From contig CM055098.1 of the NCBI GenBank assembly GCA_029204225.1, positions 23,935,367-23,999,366 on the forward strand: 64,000 bases of DNA, given 5' to 3'. The position numbers were made by a program, and so were the translations under genes. Shown here in pieces: positions 1-14,500 of this stretch. The notes beneath the pieces are model-generated. The model was given only the letters and a program-made list of their open reading frames with translations. It was not told where the DNA came from and did no database searches. The DNA is from Diphasiastrum complanatum (taxonomy: Eukaryota; Streptophyta; Lycopodiopsida; Lycopodiales; Lycopodiaceae). The first letter of the stretch is position 1, and every line of letters starts with the position of its first letter.

Positions 1-2549
1 ACACAATGAGTTTTAACTACCAATCGAGAAATAATTCATCAAAGTCAATAACATCGCCTACATCATTGTACCAACTATAATATTTTGTGAAAAAATGATA
101 CATATGTGATAAGATATGAGGGTCACTATCGATCATTGCCTCCTATCACGTTCAATTGTCATCATGTCCATCACAACGAGGTGAGTTGGATAGAGTTGTT
201 TATTGAGACCAACCTGGCTCTGGATCAAACCCCGACTGCTGCGTAGTGACATCTAAGGAGTTTTGATCCAAAAAATCCACGAAAATGGCTTGGCCATAAT
301 GTAAATGTTGTGTATATCAACCACTAGTTGGCTAAAACAATCAATTAAGATTGTTACCAAAAAAAAATTGTTCATCATAAGTGCCTCAAGCTCCTAAATA
401 CTTCTTATATTGTATCTTTTGTTTTTTTGCATACAGAGTTACGCAACTAGTAATTAAACACAACATATACAACTTGGCAATACCATTTGGGCAACGCCAA
501 GTGAGGAGCAAGCTCCTAAGATGTCATTACGCAGCAGTTAGAATGCATATACAATGCGAATCAAATTAGTTTTGTTCTGCCAAAAATTGTCAATATCCTG
601 AGGCATCTTTTAATTGTATAAAATGCACAAAAATGTCCATAGCCATTTCCCTTGATAGTGGGATTACGCATTTATGATTCGTTTTACAAACACACCAATT
701 CCAAGTGACAATAGTGACCCGTGTCTAGTGGCCGTTATGAGAAACTTCAGTGGGTGAATTTGGAGTTGGAGGCCTGGTTGGTACATAATTTAGATATTGC
801 TAATAAGAGCACAAAAAAGAAAATAGACATAAATGCACATCACATGAACACAATTTTAAAGTGCTGATGTCCAAGAACAGAAAGGGTACATCCAGGTGAA
901 ACTTTATCAAAATAATTAATAGACACGGAGCACAAAACTACCCTCAAATATTTGAAATTACTATCCCTTTTATCTTAACTATTACCATCCTAAATACACG
1001 TCATACACCAGAACATTAGTGCATTGTAGTTGAAGCTCTGCTTTCCTTGAGCTTGATTTGAAACTTTCAAGAAGCACCAGCAGTGACATTATTAGTAATA
1101 ATGCAACACAATCTCAGCTTAATCCCTCCATTGAAGTCAAGCTCATCTCCAAAAGTAGGTTTGCAGTCGAAATAAATGGCTCATTTTGTTCCTTCTGAGA
1201 TCTTAAGATGTAATATGAACACCCACATAATCATTTCCTATTGATAGTAAGTCTAGTTCTCTGCAAATTGCAAAAGACATGGCACACATTAACAGGTACC
1301 TGAGATGTATGAGAAACAGAAGTTTGGTACCATACTCCACTACACACTCTTTCAGCACACTACTACTTGGGTCATCAGTCACGGGACTCTTCTCCTTCAC
1401 TCTCATAATTTTTTTAAAAATCCTGTGTCGCATTAAGTTCTGTTTTGCTCATATAGCCCATAACACAATCCTCAGAAAGCGTAGGAGATCCAAATGCATA
1501 CAAAAGCTTTTCCTTTGAATCCATTCTGGATGGAACTCTAAATGAACATCAAGTTCATCTTCTATGAAGACAAGGTGAACATTTTCAGGTTCTTAGCTAA
1601 AAGTTGTAAGGCTTTCCTGTTTGTGGATGACATTCTGTAGATGATTTGAACATGCAGTGTGGCGATCTTGATACAGTTGTTTGATTGCATTTGGATTAAC
1701 TTCACAGGGAACTTATGGAGCAACTTCGTGATTAATTTCTGGATAAACCTTGCAGGCAACTGCTAGATGAAGGTGACCATGACAGAACCTCAAACAAGAG
1801 ATTGGACAAAATCTTATGGATCAAATCTACAATGAATTCAAAGTCAGAAATTTTCCCTTAATAATCAGCATGTGAATTTCATTGCTTACATTATTCAATT
1901 TTAGGACAAACAAGCCAGAGGCTACAAAACACTTACAGCATTTTTTTTATCATTTTTTAAACTACTATCTCTGATTATTCGCCCAAACATAGATAAACTG
2001 GAATAATAACACGCAAGCCAAATGAGGCTGCGTTGAAACTATATTACACATGGAAAGCCTAATTAGGCCCCAGCTATATAGAATAGCAATCATCACCAGT
2101 TTGTCCTTGTAGTGGTGAAACAATAATGTTCCTGTATTTGATACTAGCGAAATGCAGAAAAAAATCACTTGTGTTACACTTGGCATCTAAGCAAATACAA
2201 CCATTTTCTCAGCTGCTCTGAATAGCCTATGCAAGGTTGAGATTTTTCTTAAGTTTGAAAAGCTACTACTTGAAGGACATGTAGAAAGTTGATGGGAACA
2301 AAGAATAATCTCCATTTCTTTATCTTGCATGTCTTTGAGTGGCTGAGTGGAACCGAACTTCAAATCTCGAGGAGAAAAGGAGGTCTTCACCAGCATGCCA
2401 TTATTGGATGGGAATCATCCTTTTCTTACATGGCTTCACTTTACACATTTCGGTAATAATGTAAAATTCTTTTGATCCTCCATTTACCACCAAAAAGAGA
2501 ATAAATAATGCCTAGCCCCCAATGCTTTCAAAGAAAAATTCATAAAATA
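1..2549. other. Region 3' of RIK; no gene supported
   Basis: This AT-rich stretch lies downstream of the RIK stop codon. The open frames here are short and show no family motif, and I see no LTR pair or tandem array. The part nearest 2549 should hold the RIK 3' UTR, but I see no clear AATAAA on the minus strand there. An unrecognised 69-codon minus-strand frame at 2187-2396 is not supported as a gene. Confidence 0.5.
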
Positions 2550-5500
2550 TCAAGGTGCCCAAAAAGGCTTTCCATCTACGTAACTTGAGTGTGGTGGAGT
2601 CAATGGCAAACTAAGCTCACTTGTTTCTTCGTCTTCTTCTGCGTAATCCACAAGCTTAATTCCTGCACCAGTTGTAGTATCTAAAGCAGAGGAGGTAAAA
2701 GTGCATACAATTTGAGACCACAGCCATCAAACGGTTAGTACAGGTTAGTAGACATAAAACAAACAGTATCAATATACATAGTACTACTGCAGGAGAATCA
2801 TAGCAACCCAAATTAAGCAATTACAAAAATGAGTGAAAAGGCTTCACAAAGCTATGCTGTCAAGCTCTCCTAGCAAAGGAATTGTTATAAAAAGTCACCT
2901 TGTTCATCAAGTTGCTTCATAGCAGGTGATGATGTGGCAACGTGTACAGGCAGCATATCCAAGATAAATGGTTCTTTCTTAGTAACCGGTGCCGTTGGCA
3001 GGAGAGAGCTTTTACTTTCTTGCAAATTATCTCGATGGGAAGGTTCTCCTACTCGTGAGTTCCCAGACATTCGCCCAACTTGTTGCTTCAAGATACATGT
3101 CATAAGCACAACAGAAAGCAAACACATGAAGTTGAAAGGATTGGTGAAAAGAGCCTCAAAAAATCATCATATATGCAATGGCTTACAGGACTACTGCAGT
3201 TAGTAGGCTAACAAATCGTTTAAGTTACGAGACCATCAATTGACATGCTACATGGCATAGCTTCATTATGCACTCTTTAATTCCATGATGAAAAACCTTA
3301 AGCCACATGGGACATATGGACCAAGCCACAAATAACCATATCTAAAACCTGTGTATACAATCCAAGTGCTCTAAAAATGCAGACATTTCAAGACAAATTC
3401 TTGATGTTTCAGCAAATAATCCTCAGACTATAGCTCCAATCCCCGGAAGACGAGAACCCTGAAAAAAGGAAACCAACGTCCACATTGATGCATCTGGTAC
3501 AAGTCAGCCGTGCAGGTCAGAGAAATACCTGGCAAAATGGTGAATGTAAGCATTAGCAACACATTTCTCTCACCAAGCAAAGAAGCATTCTTTCACATTT
3601 TTCTTCTTTGAGCACATTTTACTTCTACCTTTCAAATGTTGACTCTTTTAGGCATTTTTTTATCAAACAGTTTTCAAAAGTGATATCAACAATGCAATGA
3701 GACTCGGGCTCGTTATTTCCTTTCTCTTAGCTTAGAGTCTCCAAGGACTATACAGGAGGAGGTCAAATCATACCCAGCCAAAACGTGAGAAAAATATCAC
3801 TGTTTTATAGCTGGATATAATTGACTTTAAGATTCAACCTTCAAACACCTCAAGCTATGCTCGTGAATACCACAAATAGTACTAAGTTCCCAAATGAGAA
3901 ACTTCGAGTTATCGATAATGAGTTTCTCCAAGCAAAGAACAGGCTGCGGATATTAAATCGAAAACCGAGCCACATTAGAAACAGATGGATGGTTATCTTA
4001 CTCAATAAAATGAAGCTTCAGTTTATAAGACTACCTACTCTTACTAAACATGCCAGAAAGCTCTTAACGGCCGCTGCCAACAAGCAATCTGGAGAAGGTG
4101 CATTACTGCAAGTATGACAGAGAAGATGAAAACATTGAAACACAACAGTCAACCACACATGCAATAACATTGTCAAAATCTCTGTTGAGAGTAGTCAAGT
4201 GACGGATATGACTAGGAAGTATTATGAAATTCAAGCATAGTTGGGCCTCATTGATACATTTAGTCACCCAAAGTAGTACTTGAATACATTGGGTTCATCG
4301 ATAGGTCATTGGGTAATAGGCTAACTAACTTGCTAGTACTGATCAATTAACATGGTCAAGGACCATCTAGCAGAGTGCCAACTCTAGCTGGCTCCTGACC
4401 AGTATAAGTAGAACGATTTGCAGGCATTCTAAAGTAAATTGATTATAATGCTCTTGAGCGTTTGTAGGAGTCTCAGGACTCATATCTAGTTCCTAAAGGA
4501 GGACCCACACACCAGAATACTACTAATTACGTCGTGATCTTTAAAGGAGATTTTTACATGATCATCAGTTTGCAGTCTCTATGCTTGTTAAGTTGGTATC
4601 AGAGCACTTTCCTAGCATAGTCAGTTGTGGGTCAAGTTTCCTTGGTTTCTTTGTATTTTAGAAAAAATCCCAACTTTGTTTTTTAGCTCTAGTTCTCTCT
4701 AAAATGGTCATTTTTTCCATTTTGTTTGCAATCTTGAACTGCATTTGTTGAACACTTAAAGGATTTCTTTCTTCAATTTTTAAGATTCTGAGTAGCAAAA
4801 CACAAGGTTCCGGAAATCCACTTTTTATTAGTTTCTGAAAGGGTTGTCACCTTTGTACTTGTTTGTGAACTTCTGTGGACATTTTTATATCATTGATTTT
4901 CCTGTAATAGGGTGCTCATGTTACACTTCACACATCTAGATTTGGAAATGTAGAAATTCAATCTCTAAAATCCATTTTCTTCAAGTCTTTTGCACTTGAT
5001 CTTTCCATTCATTTTTTGGGGCAATTTCTATAGTTCTTCCTAGAGTAGGGCTCTTTTGTTCCACTTTAATCAAACTCCAACATCTAGAAATTGACTTGAT
5101 CATTTTCAGAACTTACCAGTTTCTGCGACTTAATCTAATCGATAAATTTTTGTGTCATTTTCTACTGCCTATTACATCACAATCCTTCATACAAGAGGCA
5201 CTCGTACTGAACTTCATTATTTTTCATTCCAATATCTAGAGGCTAGGTAGATCAAAATCAAGATTCCAGGGTTTGAATCTCTTTACCTTTAAGCATACCT
5301 TTTTCACATCTCTCCACCCTAGTGTCTTCCTTGCAGTAGGATGCTATTTGCCCTTTACTACTTGTTGATCGGATATATATAGCTTGAGGTATCAAGGTTT
5401 CCAGTTTTCAGCCCCCATCATGTCCGAGTAAGAACATGTCTATCTATTTGGAGAAGGTTGAGAGACTATGCTGAGACTTTTACATGATGTGATCAGAGGT

Positions 5501-8500
5501 CGGCTCACAACTCAAAGTATTGCCAGGTTCATCACTTTGCCTATTGCCTCTCCTCCTACCCTTACATCTAGAGCTCAAATACCAATAAATGAGGCTCAAG
5601 TCCACATACGACTTACCTGGGCCAGCCACCATAGTATGTTCTAGATGAGGTAGAGGTACAGGATCTATGTCCGGAGAGAGGTGCATGTGCAGGATCTGTG
5701 TCCGGAGACAGGGAAGGGTTTATAACACGTAACTTAGGAATGTCAGAAGTCACAGGATAATCCACACGAGGATCAATTTCATGACAAGCAAGTATTCATA
5801 TACAGTTCACAAGAGCAGCCATTTCATTAGTCTGTGATCTTTCGATCCTGCTAATGTTCTGGAATTTATACATGAGCCGCAAGATCAGTTTTATCAGGTG
5901 CATACAATTCCAATTAATGTACAACCATGAGTCCATTCGGTTGATCTTTTGGTTCCAATTTTGCAGCAGCTTCTCCTGCAGTACAATAGCACCAGTAAGG
6001 CCGGCTTCTTGTTACATGATTGAGTCTACTCTAGATCCTTCAACATATAGGAATTATCTCTGATATGATTAGGCAATTTTGGATAACCACAATTACATTA
6101 GGCTTGGATTTGTGTTTGGCATTCAATTTTCATGGCACAGGCAAAGTCCTCATGGATGATATTATTGGCTTTAATAGCATTTTATGAAACGCTTGATGCA
6201 CCTGTTATCTAGCATTTATGGTCTCTTTGAGTAGGCCAGGACCTCTATGCAGCTCCAATCCCATTTCTCCCTTCTGTATGGCATTCCTGGTCTATACAAT
6301 TAGCTTGGGATGTACTTTAGTCAGTTACTACTGAAGCTGACTGGTATTCACTTCTTCCTATGGCCTCTAGTTGTATCACTAGGTTGAGATGCATTCCTGT
6401 AAGCAGTTTCTAATGCTAGCAATGTTGGTCTATCAAAGTAGAACACTGAAAACATTGTGAGTTGATTCATATGGCATAGTATCTCTTTACGACAGCATGG
6501 TTGTTATTGTATATTCTAGTAAAGCCTCTTCACAGTCCTGCGGCAGTTCAGTTTCCAGGGGAAACCTTGGTAAAGTCTTATTCTTTTATTTAGTAAAAAC
6601 ATTCTCCCACTGACATGCGACAAACAGAATATAGAAGGCACACATTGACAAAGTGCTTTCATTGGTATGTCGCATCCAAGTTTTTAAAGCAAACATTGGC
6701 AAAGAGCTGTCGTGGGCATTAGGCAGCAGGAACATCTATAGGCACCAACCAAGTACATGTTGATGCCTTATGTTCCTAGTCCATTTGGTACAAAGACAAA
6801 GTCTATAGGAAACACATCACATCTACGTCCACATCACCATTATTGTAGTGCCCACACATGATGGTCATTCCATCACTCTTGTAGCAGCGTCTGATTGGTA
6901 GCTCCTTTCCTGTACACTTCCATTACTAAAACGTACATTGTCGCACAACAATGTGTTGTTCTTTTAACACATTCCTTCTGCTGGCTACTATGTGACCATG
7001 ATGGATCGTGGGGTGTCTGATATCGTTAGACAATACTGGTGTTCCACAAAATTGGGAGCATATCTACCTGCATCCAACGGTTTTGTTATGGCATTTGTTA
7101 AAAACGAGCTTATATTGAAGCCTTTATCCAGCACTTTTAGTCCATACTGCTAGCATGAAACATCTGTATTGTAGCCAAACACTTTGTCCATGATGCTCAT
7201 CAGGATGCCTGCCTTTCATATTCTCCATCTGTAAAGCTTGGCAGAGTTTCATATCATCATTCAGTGGGTACTTCCGTTTACAACTTGATTTACATGTTGT
7301 GAGTTGCAACTTCCGGTTGGACATTTATACTTTTTTGAGGTTACTCATTCACCGGATTCCTTTTTCCAATTGACTATATGACATTGAAATCCAACGGCGG
7401 CAGCATCTTCAAGACATGCATTTTTTGCAATATCTACAACCACTATTGTCTTGTATCTCAGCACATGCATTTCTTCTACATATTGCCAGCATTGAGGCAA
7501 ACGTTTTTATCAAAAGGGACAAGAAATCACGGCAAATGTTGATATTGCTATGCAGTTTAGGCTATTGATTCATTTGAAACGCCACAAATGTAGTTAAGTA
7601 CAGCTCCATTGTTGATTATAGTGTGACCTTTGTAGGAGATAGTTCTATTAAATTCAGTTTGCCATCTACTTTTATTCTGTGAAGCTCTATGCTTGATCTT
7701 TTTCATAGTTAGTAAAAAAATGGCCAAATACTGTGTATTATAACACCTTGGTGTGCAAAGGAATTACACATCTTTCACGCTTGAAAAATTTAAGTACAGA
7801 GACTTGCCAACCATTTTGTCATCATGCACATGATGCACAACCTCCCTGATCACCTCATAGGCCAATACAAGGTGCAACCTGAATGTCTTATAATATTTAT
7901 AATATATACATTGCAATTCATAATGCTTTACAAGGAGAGTTTACTGAGGTCCTGACTTCTTCAAGGTAATACTCACATTGGGCTGCAATGGACTAATAAT
8001 ATGGAGCAAAGGAAATTGAGTATCATCGTTGGTTCCTTGAGATAAGATAGGAATACACTATCACTTCAACTTGCTCAAAGAGAACATAAACAGCATGCTT
8101 ACCTGGCAGTAACTCTTTGGGAAAACATACATGAGACCTCTATGAAAGGACTAGCATAATAATCAATCAACCAAACATGTGAAGTATACCTAGATATAGT
8201 AACTACGTCACATCTCAAAAAAATGCAATTTCCTGCTCAAAATATAGCATATTCGTGCTCCCGTAAATACAAAGCAGCACCTGATTGTCTTTTGATGGTT
8301 CCTTGGGAATCCGGAACTCCTGAAATTTTCGACGCTGACCGGGCTGCTTCTCCTGCTGTTTTGCATGGTTTGAGCTTGGAGGAGGTTTTATGGACGATGC
8401 CAAGGAAGAACTCACATCACCTGCTTTAACAGATAAAGGAGGTGGTGGCCTTTGCAACACCATGGCCACTTGCTGCAAAGGAGAAATTTGTGGATAAACA

Positions 8501-11500
8501 CCACTGTACCCGCAATAGCTTGTCGTTACAGCTGACGCAGCGTGTGCATATGAGTGTACTATTTGTGGAACAGGTGAAGAAAGAAATTGGCCATAACTGG
8601 GCATTGGTCCGAAAGGACATATTTCATTACTGCTCAAAGGGTAAGAAGACGTAAATGCAGAATATCCAGCCTCGGAGAAATTCACAGCTGAAACTGGAAT
8701 GGGAGAAGAATATGCCTCGAAGGGAAAACTTGTTGTCTTTGACAAAGTTGTCGACAAAGGATCTGATTCCAAAATGGGTTCATTGGTGGAAGCACAAATG
8801 GCTCCTGAGTTTTCTTCTGGACCAGATATAACTTCCTCGCTGGTGGGTGTACCATCAGACAAAAGTTGCTCTGGTGGCGGAACTGCTGCATAAACTCTGT
8901 TCAATGGCACTCTGGAAGAAGCAGCTCACATGATCAGGTACATAAACAATAACAACATGAGACTGAAAAAAAACAGCTACAATATCTATGAATTTTAGTG
9001 TTTTGAGATCAAGATCTCCTTGACCGTAAGTGTTTTCACTTACGGTTGTGCGTGAGGTGTAACGGCTTCCGTTGATCCAACAATGGCTGGTTGAGGGGAC
9101 AAAGATGTCACAAGTGAACCAGACGCAATAGAAGGGACAATCTGACCCATTGCATGAGGGATCCCCAAAGGGACTTGGTAAAGTGAAGACCTGAAAGACA
9201 GTGCTGTCCATTTTAAAAGATTTGCCAAAAAACTCATTTCCAAAAGATAGCCACACCATCACATAACCATGAATATTAAAAAGGAAAGATTATAGTCAGC
9301 ATTCGGGATTGATTTCAACAATGTTAATATACGTAGAACCATGCCTTTTAACATTCAAAATATATGACCATTGACAGCAAATCGCACCCATTAACTTGGC
9401 TAGAGCTGGAGTTATGCTATAAGAGCAGACCTGTGCAACGCATACTCAGAGAGAACTGTCTCCAAAAGACTTTCGGCAAGTCGCCTAGCATCGTCCAGAT
9501 TCTTCGCATTGTCGCAAGAAATATACAAGTGCGGAGGCAAAGTCGTCTCTGAATCCAAAAGAAAAAATGGCATTTTTCTCAACTGAAAGGATATCGATAT
9601 AGATTTACAATGGGCAAACATCTAAATATTTTTTTAAGCCAGGGTTTTACTCCCAAGATCTTTCTCTTTCCCAGGCTTTGCATTTACTCATGAGTGGCCA
9701 AACAGATGTATGGACAAGTAACAGAATGTGAATAAATTTAAAAAAAAACAATAATTTACTCGCGTAGAATTTACTTACTCTATATATACTGGCAGATAGT
9801 ATATTTATTTGTAAGATTGGAAGATTGGAATATATCCAAATTCACAAATTTAATACGAGAAGTCAGTCCTATGCAATCTTTAACTTGATACAGTCCCAAC
9901 ACATTCTTATACATCTATTCCACAAAGTAGATGCTATGACATTCAACCACTCCCAAGAATAGGTGCAGGTCCCATGCACAAACATATGTCCATTAACTTT
10001 CATTCATTTTCACATATTCCAGTATTGCGTGAGGCGCTACTGCGTCTTCGTATGTGAAGGCCACATACTTGGTCGTATTGAGGGCTAGCACTAAATACCA
10101 AGGCATCAATCTGTGAAGGAAATTTTCTACGAAGGATTCTTCCCATAGCAACAGAGGATGAAGATAGCATCTTCTTCAAAAACAATAAGGAAGTTGAAAA
10201 CAAAATGTAGATGAAAGGTCGGAAGCTCTACAGATACTTCTTATGAACAAAAAAGAAGTTTTGCTGCTAATTATTTTGACCATAGTACATGCTATGAATG
10301 AAGTTGAGCATAAAGAGCACTTATACACTGATTTCAAAGGTTTAGAAGGCTAAAGCTCAAAGCCAAATTATTGAATAGCTGCTGGGCAAAATGCAACACC
10401 AGAGATCAGTAAAAACCAATTGTCTGCGACTTGGATGAAGATCTAAACCGAGAATTGAATGTCCACTAATACAAAACAAACATCGATTTTAAAGAGTCTA
10501 GAAGAGTACCCAACATAATAAAGAAGTTGTACAATCTTCAACTCTATAGTTATGGACTCGGCTCATTACATTCGCCGCGTCCATTTACATTTACTTTACT
10601 TTATGCATAAGCAGGCCTTGGGCCCTTTTTTATTCATTAGTGACACTTAGACTATATGGTTGGCCTTTGGCCTTATTATTCATTATTAGGCCATTTGGAC
10701 ATATTACTGGAGAGTGGGGGCCTTCTTGGAGGGCGCACTATTTTCCCTCCCAGTTGGGCCTCCTCTTGGCTATAAGTAGGAAAACTGTGTCATTTGTTAT
10801 TCCGCTGATGATATTGATCTCTCTCTTTAGTCTCCTTAATCTCTCTCTTTCCTGCTTTCTAGGGTTAAGTCTTGCTTATGTGCTGCTTTCATAGCTTACG
10901 TCTTGCTTATGTGATGCTTTCATAGCTTAGCTCTAGATCAGTTGTGGCTCTATTCGTAACTTCTATGGAATCCACAAACAAAGTCATAAACCATCAACTT
11001 CATCATGCATAGCACAAACCAAATGCTATGACATCCCAGCTCAATTCTTCAAGGCCGAAGAAAAGGTGCAAGTCACATACACCAGCATACATCCCCATTA
11101 GCTTTGCACATTTTGTGCAAAGACATAGATGAGGGGTAACAACATTCAGCACTCAAGCAAAACTACGTATCAATAAAATAAAGCAACTAGCAAGAACCCA
11201 CAAGCTCAAAAACAATGAATGAATCCGTACGACTATTAGTGTCTTAGATATCCAGTAAGGCATCTGTTACGCAACTTTTAGAATCTACATCCATGTCCAT
11301 AACTACCCCCTTCTAGTAAAGACATTGTTGTCAAAGTAGGCAACTATAAGTAGTGCACACTTGAAAGAAAATTTGACATGGGTGTCGTAATAAATGCTAA
11401 AAAAGAAAGTTTGGATGCCCAATAACTAACCCTATGCATTATGTGATTGATACTAGAAGATTGCAACCAAACGGATGCAGCAAATGTTCATGTTTGTCCT

Positions 11501-14500
11501 TAAAAAAAAGTGTATTAGCAAATACATCAACGGACTCCCATGTGGACTAATAAATAGGCCCACCATCCAACGCAACAAAGTCAAAATCCAATGTTAGTGT
11601 CACTTTGTTGTACTTGCATCTAAAGAATAGCAGCTACTAGAAAAGAGAACAGCTTTGAAATACTTGGAGGCTCAACACCATACAGCTCATCTAGCCCAAT
11701 AGCAACATGCAACAAACTAACATCAGAATTATTACATGGCTCAGCAGTAGCAGCTAATTGTAGTTGCTAGGTAGCAAAATTTCCCTTCTGTGATATACAA
11801 ATAGGACAATAAAACCTTGGAGACCCTTGGTTTGAGACTGAACAAACATGTGCCAAACATAATCAGGCAACCTCAAATAGGTTAGCTATACGAACGAAAA
11901 TTTTAGTCCCAATGTCGACCATAAGATGAACGGAAGTACTTCCAGAAGCAGGCAAAAACTCAACTAAGATGAAAAAGCATGCATCAATAATCCACATACT
12001 TCTGCTTTAAGGTAGCATCAAGTGGCATAGCCTTCAGAAGTACCAAAGGCCATTAATAAGCTAAACCATTCCAAAAAGTCCCTTGTAGTAATTCAGTGAA
12101 ATAATGTGGTACAATCTCCCAAGAAGTACATCTCAAAAAAAAAGATAGTTTTGTAAGGATATGAATTTCCTAACATAGAGTGCATGTTTGCTGCAGGCTG
12201 AAAAAAACATTTCTTTCATGGGTGAGACTTTCGATTAATCATAGCATCAAACATATGCTAATAAAGAGCCATCCAAAAGACAGTCTAGGCAGATCCATAT
12301 CTAAGCATCCTACTTCTGAATCTTCCAAGTGGAAGTTCTATCATCCAAATTCATGATTGAAAGCTAGATCTTTTACATATCACTCTTCAGATATATCTCA
12401 ACATGCATAGAAAGTTTAGCAAACAGATCCTCAAGTCCATTGCCATCAAATGACCAGAATCAGCAGTAAGCTGCTACTTAAAATTGACATCATGAACAAG
12501 TACGACCTTGTCACCACCATGATGTATACCTAGAACAGGAGCATAAATAGTGGGAACAGAAAGAGGAGGAACAAAGGTAGCATACGTATTCGCAAAATAG
12601 AAGGTTATGTTGACAAAGATTGCATAAAGCAACTGCTACATAGAATCGTGGGTTTCTTGCACTGTTGTACATTGTCCTCAGAACTGTCCATCTATGTTGC
12701 AAGTCTCTCCATCAAAAAGTAGCAATGGAAGATGGACGAGTGACAGGCATGATACTGAGATTGTTTATCATTGCTATCATAACATATGAACTCAAAATGG
12801 AGCCTTCAAGCCTTAGTATATAAGCACGTGTGCTAGCTCCAAATTATGACTTTTTGAACAGATTTCTGAAATTTTCATGTTCAACCAAGTCTTCAGTTTT
12901 AGCATTGATATATTGAAATTATTTCTAAGACAACAACAGATACAGCAAAGAAGATTGTAATCTTCAACCCTATTACATCCACCCACAAAATCTTAGACCA
13001 TCAACTCTATCACACATAGCATAGACCAAATGCTATGACATTCAAGCCTAACAAAACAAGCATGTGCTAACTCGAAACCATGTCTTTCTAGACAAATTTT
13101 ACCTGCTGTCAACAAAGATGGAAAGCTTTCACAATCTTTATCTGTGATGAAAATGTGATCAATAAAGACTTAAAATGCACAAAATTTTGTACTAAGCTTA
13201 CCTTCTGCATTTCCTGAGCCCCTTCCCCTGAGCATAACAATGGCCCCTGTTTCTTTCATGATATGAATAAGATATTGATCCTGCACTTGTTCAAAACCCA
13301 TCCACCAACCCCAACCAGCAACAACAAAACATCTCTCCCAGAAGACATTGACATGTCAGGAGCAATGCACGAAAATAATAATCACAAAATTCACATTAGG
13401 TAATCATTCACAATTGTCTTCTTGAAACAGTGAACACAAACCTAGTCCCATTACCATGAGGTGGGGAGCTGTGAAGAATTCCAACTTGAATTTAACGTGT
13501 ACACAAATAATGGTTAACCAAAACTCTCAAAAGTATATGGAAATCTAATATGTCCTTGCAAAACATCATCAATGACATAGTGCAAAAGTAAAGCAGGGCT
13601 TACATTTGGCCCACGAATTCGACCAAGAAGGTCGAAAGATGCATCAGCGTCACAACCCACATAGACCATGCTTGTCAATAATGAAGATCCCTGGCCTCAC
13701 AAAACATAGTAATCACATAAAAAATCGAGCAAGCTTCTGGGAAAGAGATGCATGCACAAGAAACAAACTGTCTAAAACATGCACCTGCTTTTATGTTTAC
13801 TTTTACTTAAAAAACATAAACGACTCTAGAAGTGTCAAGGTGACATATTATCAGAATACAACATGTTGGATCACATTACCATCCCATATGGCAACGGTCC
13901 TGCAGGTGGGCCCAACTGCGACTGCCTGCCTTGCTTCAGCATTTCCTCCACAATTGCTGCTCCTTGATCAACAGCTTTTATACGTTCAGCAGTGTCTTTT
14001 AGCTGCAATCAACCCATAGCAATATCAAAAAAATTTGAAACTAATCACAGTTGATGGTAAGCAAGTTTGTGCAAAGCATTGAGATCATCCCACAGAAATT
14101 AATCCACGCATCAAGGATCTGCTCACATGGACTCCAGCAGATATGTGAAGGTAAAGTGGTTTTTCATGGTCAACAGGTCCACTGGGAGGCTTATAACGAC
14201 CTCTGTCATAGCAAAAGATGGTCAGCTTAACTAGGTGCCAATAGATGAACAATATAAAGTTTATGCTTGCTATAAATCCTGTAAGAACACAATCAGGGTT
14301 GGGTTGAGAGGCCAAAATCATTCACCTTGTTATTACGACTGCACCTGACTTTGATTGTATCTGCATGATAATGAGAAATCAAGCATCAGTGAGAAAATTT
14401 ATTAATCTAGAAGTAGCCCAACTTACAGACCTTACTTTCTGGAACAGTACCTTCTATAAACAAGAGAAGCTGATAAAATAAAATCCCACAGCAAGTGATA

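Larger units (their letters stand above)
9549..13201 (-). other. RIK intron 8 (about 3.65 kb)
   Basis: This intron separates the KH GXXG-loop exon (13280-13202) from the exon carrying LPPHLYISCD. It contains three copies of a dispersed repeat and one 414-bp insertion inside one of them, listed separately. The remaining sequence is AT-rich with no coding motif that I recognise. Confidence 0.7.

Noticed and set aside
3430-3475. Acceptor-like TTTTTTCAG followed by GSRLPGIGAIV and a stop
   Set aside because: As an alternative last RIK exon it would lose the conserved KPFWAP-type end, and the downstream exons join in phase without it.
8426-8893. Several open frames overlapping 8.2-8.9 kb on both strands
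   Set aside because: They are shadows of the large RIK exon 8281-8911, whose own frame carries the conserved AAVPPPEQL and continues the splice phase.
13606-14019. 137-codon plus-strand frame
   Set aside because: It lies antisense over RIK exons 6 and 7 and has no motif of its own.
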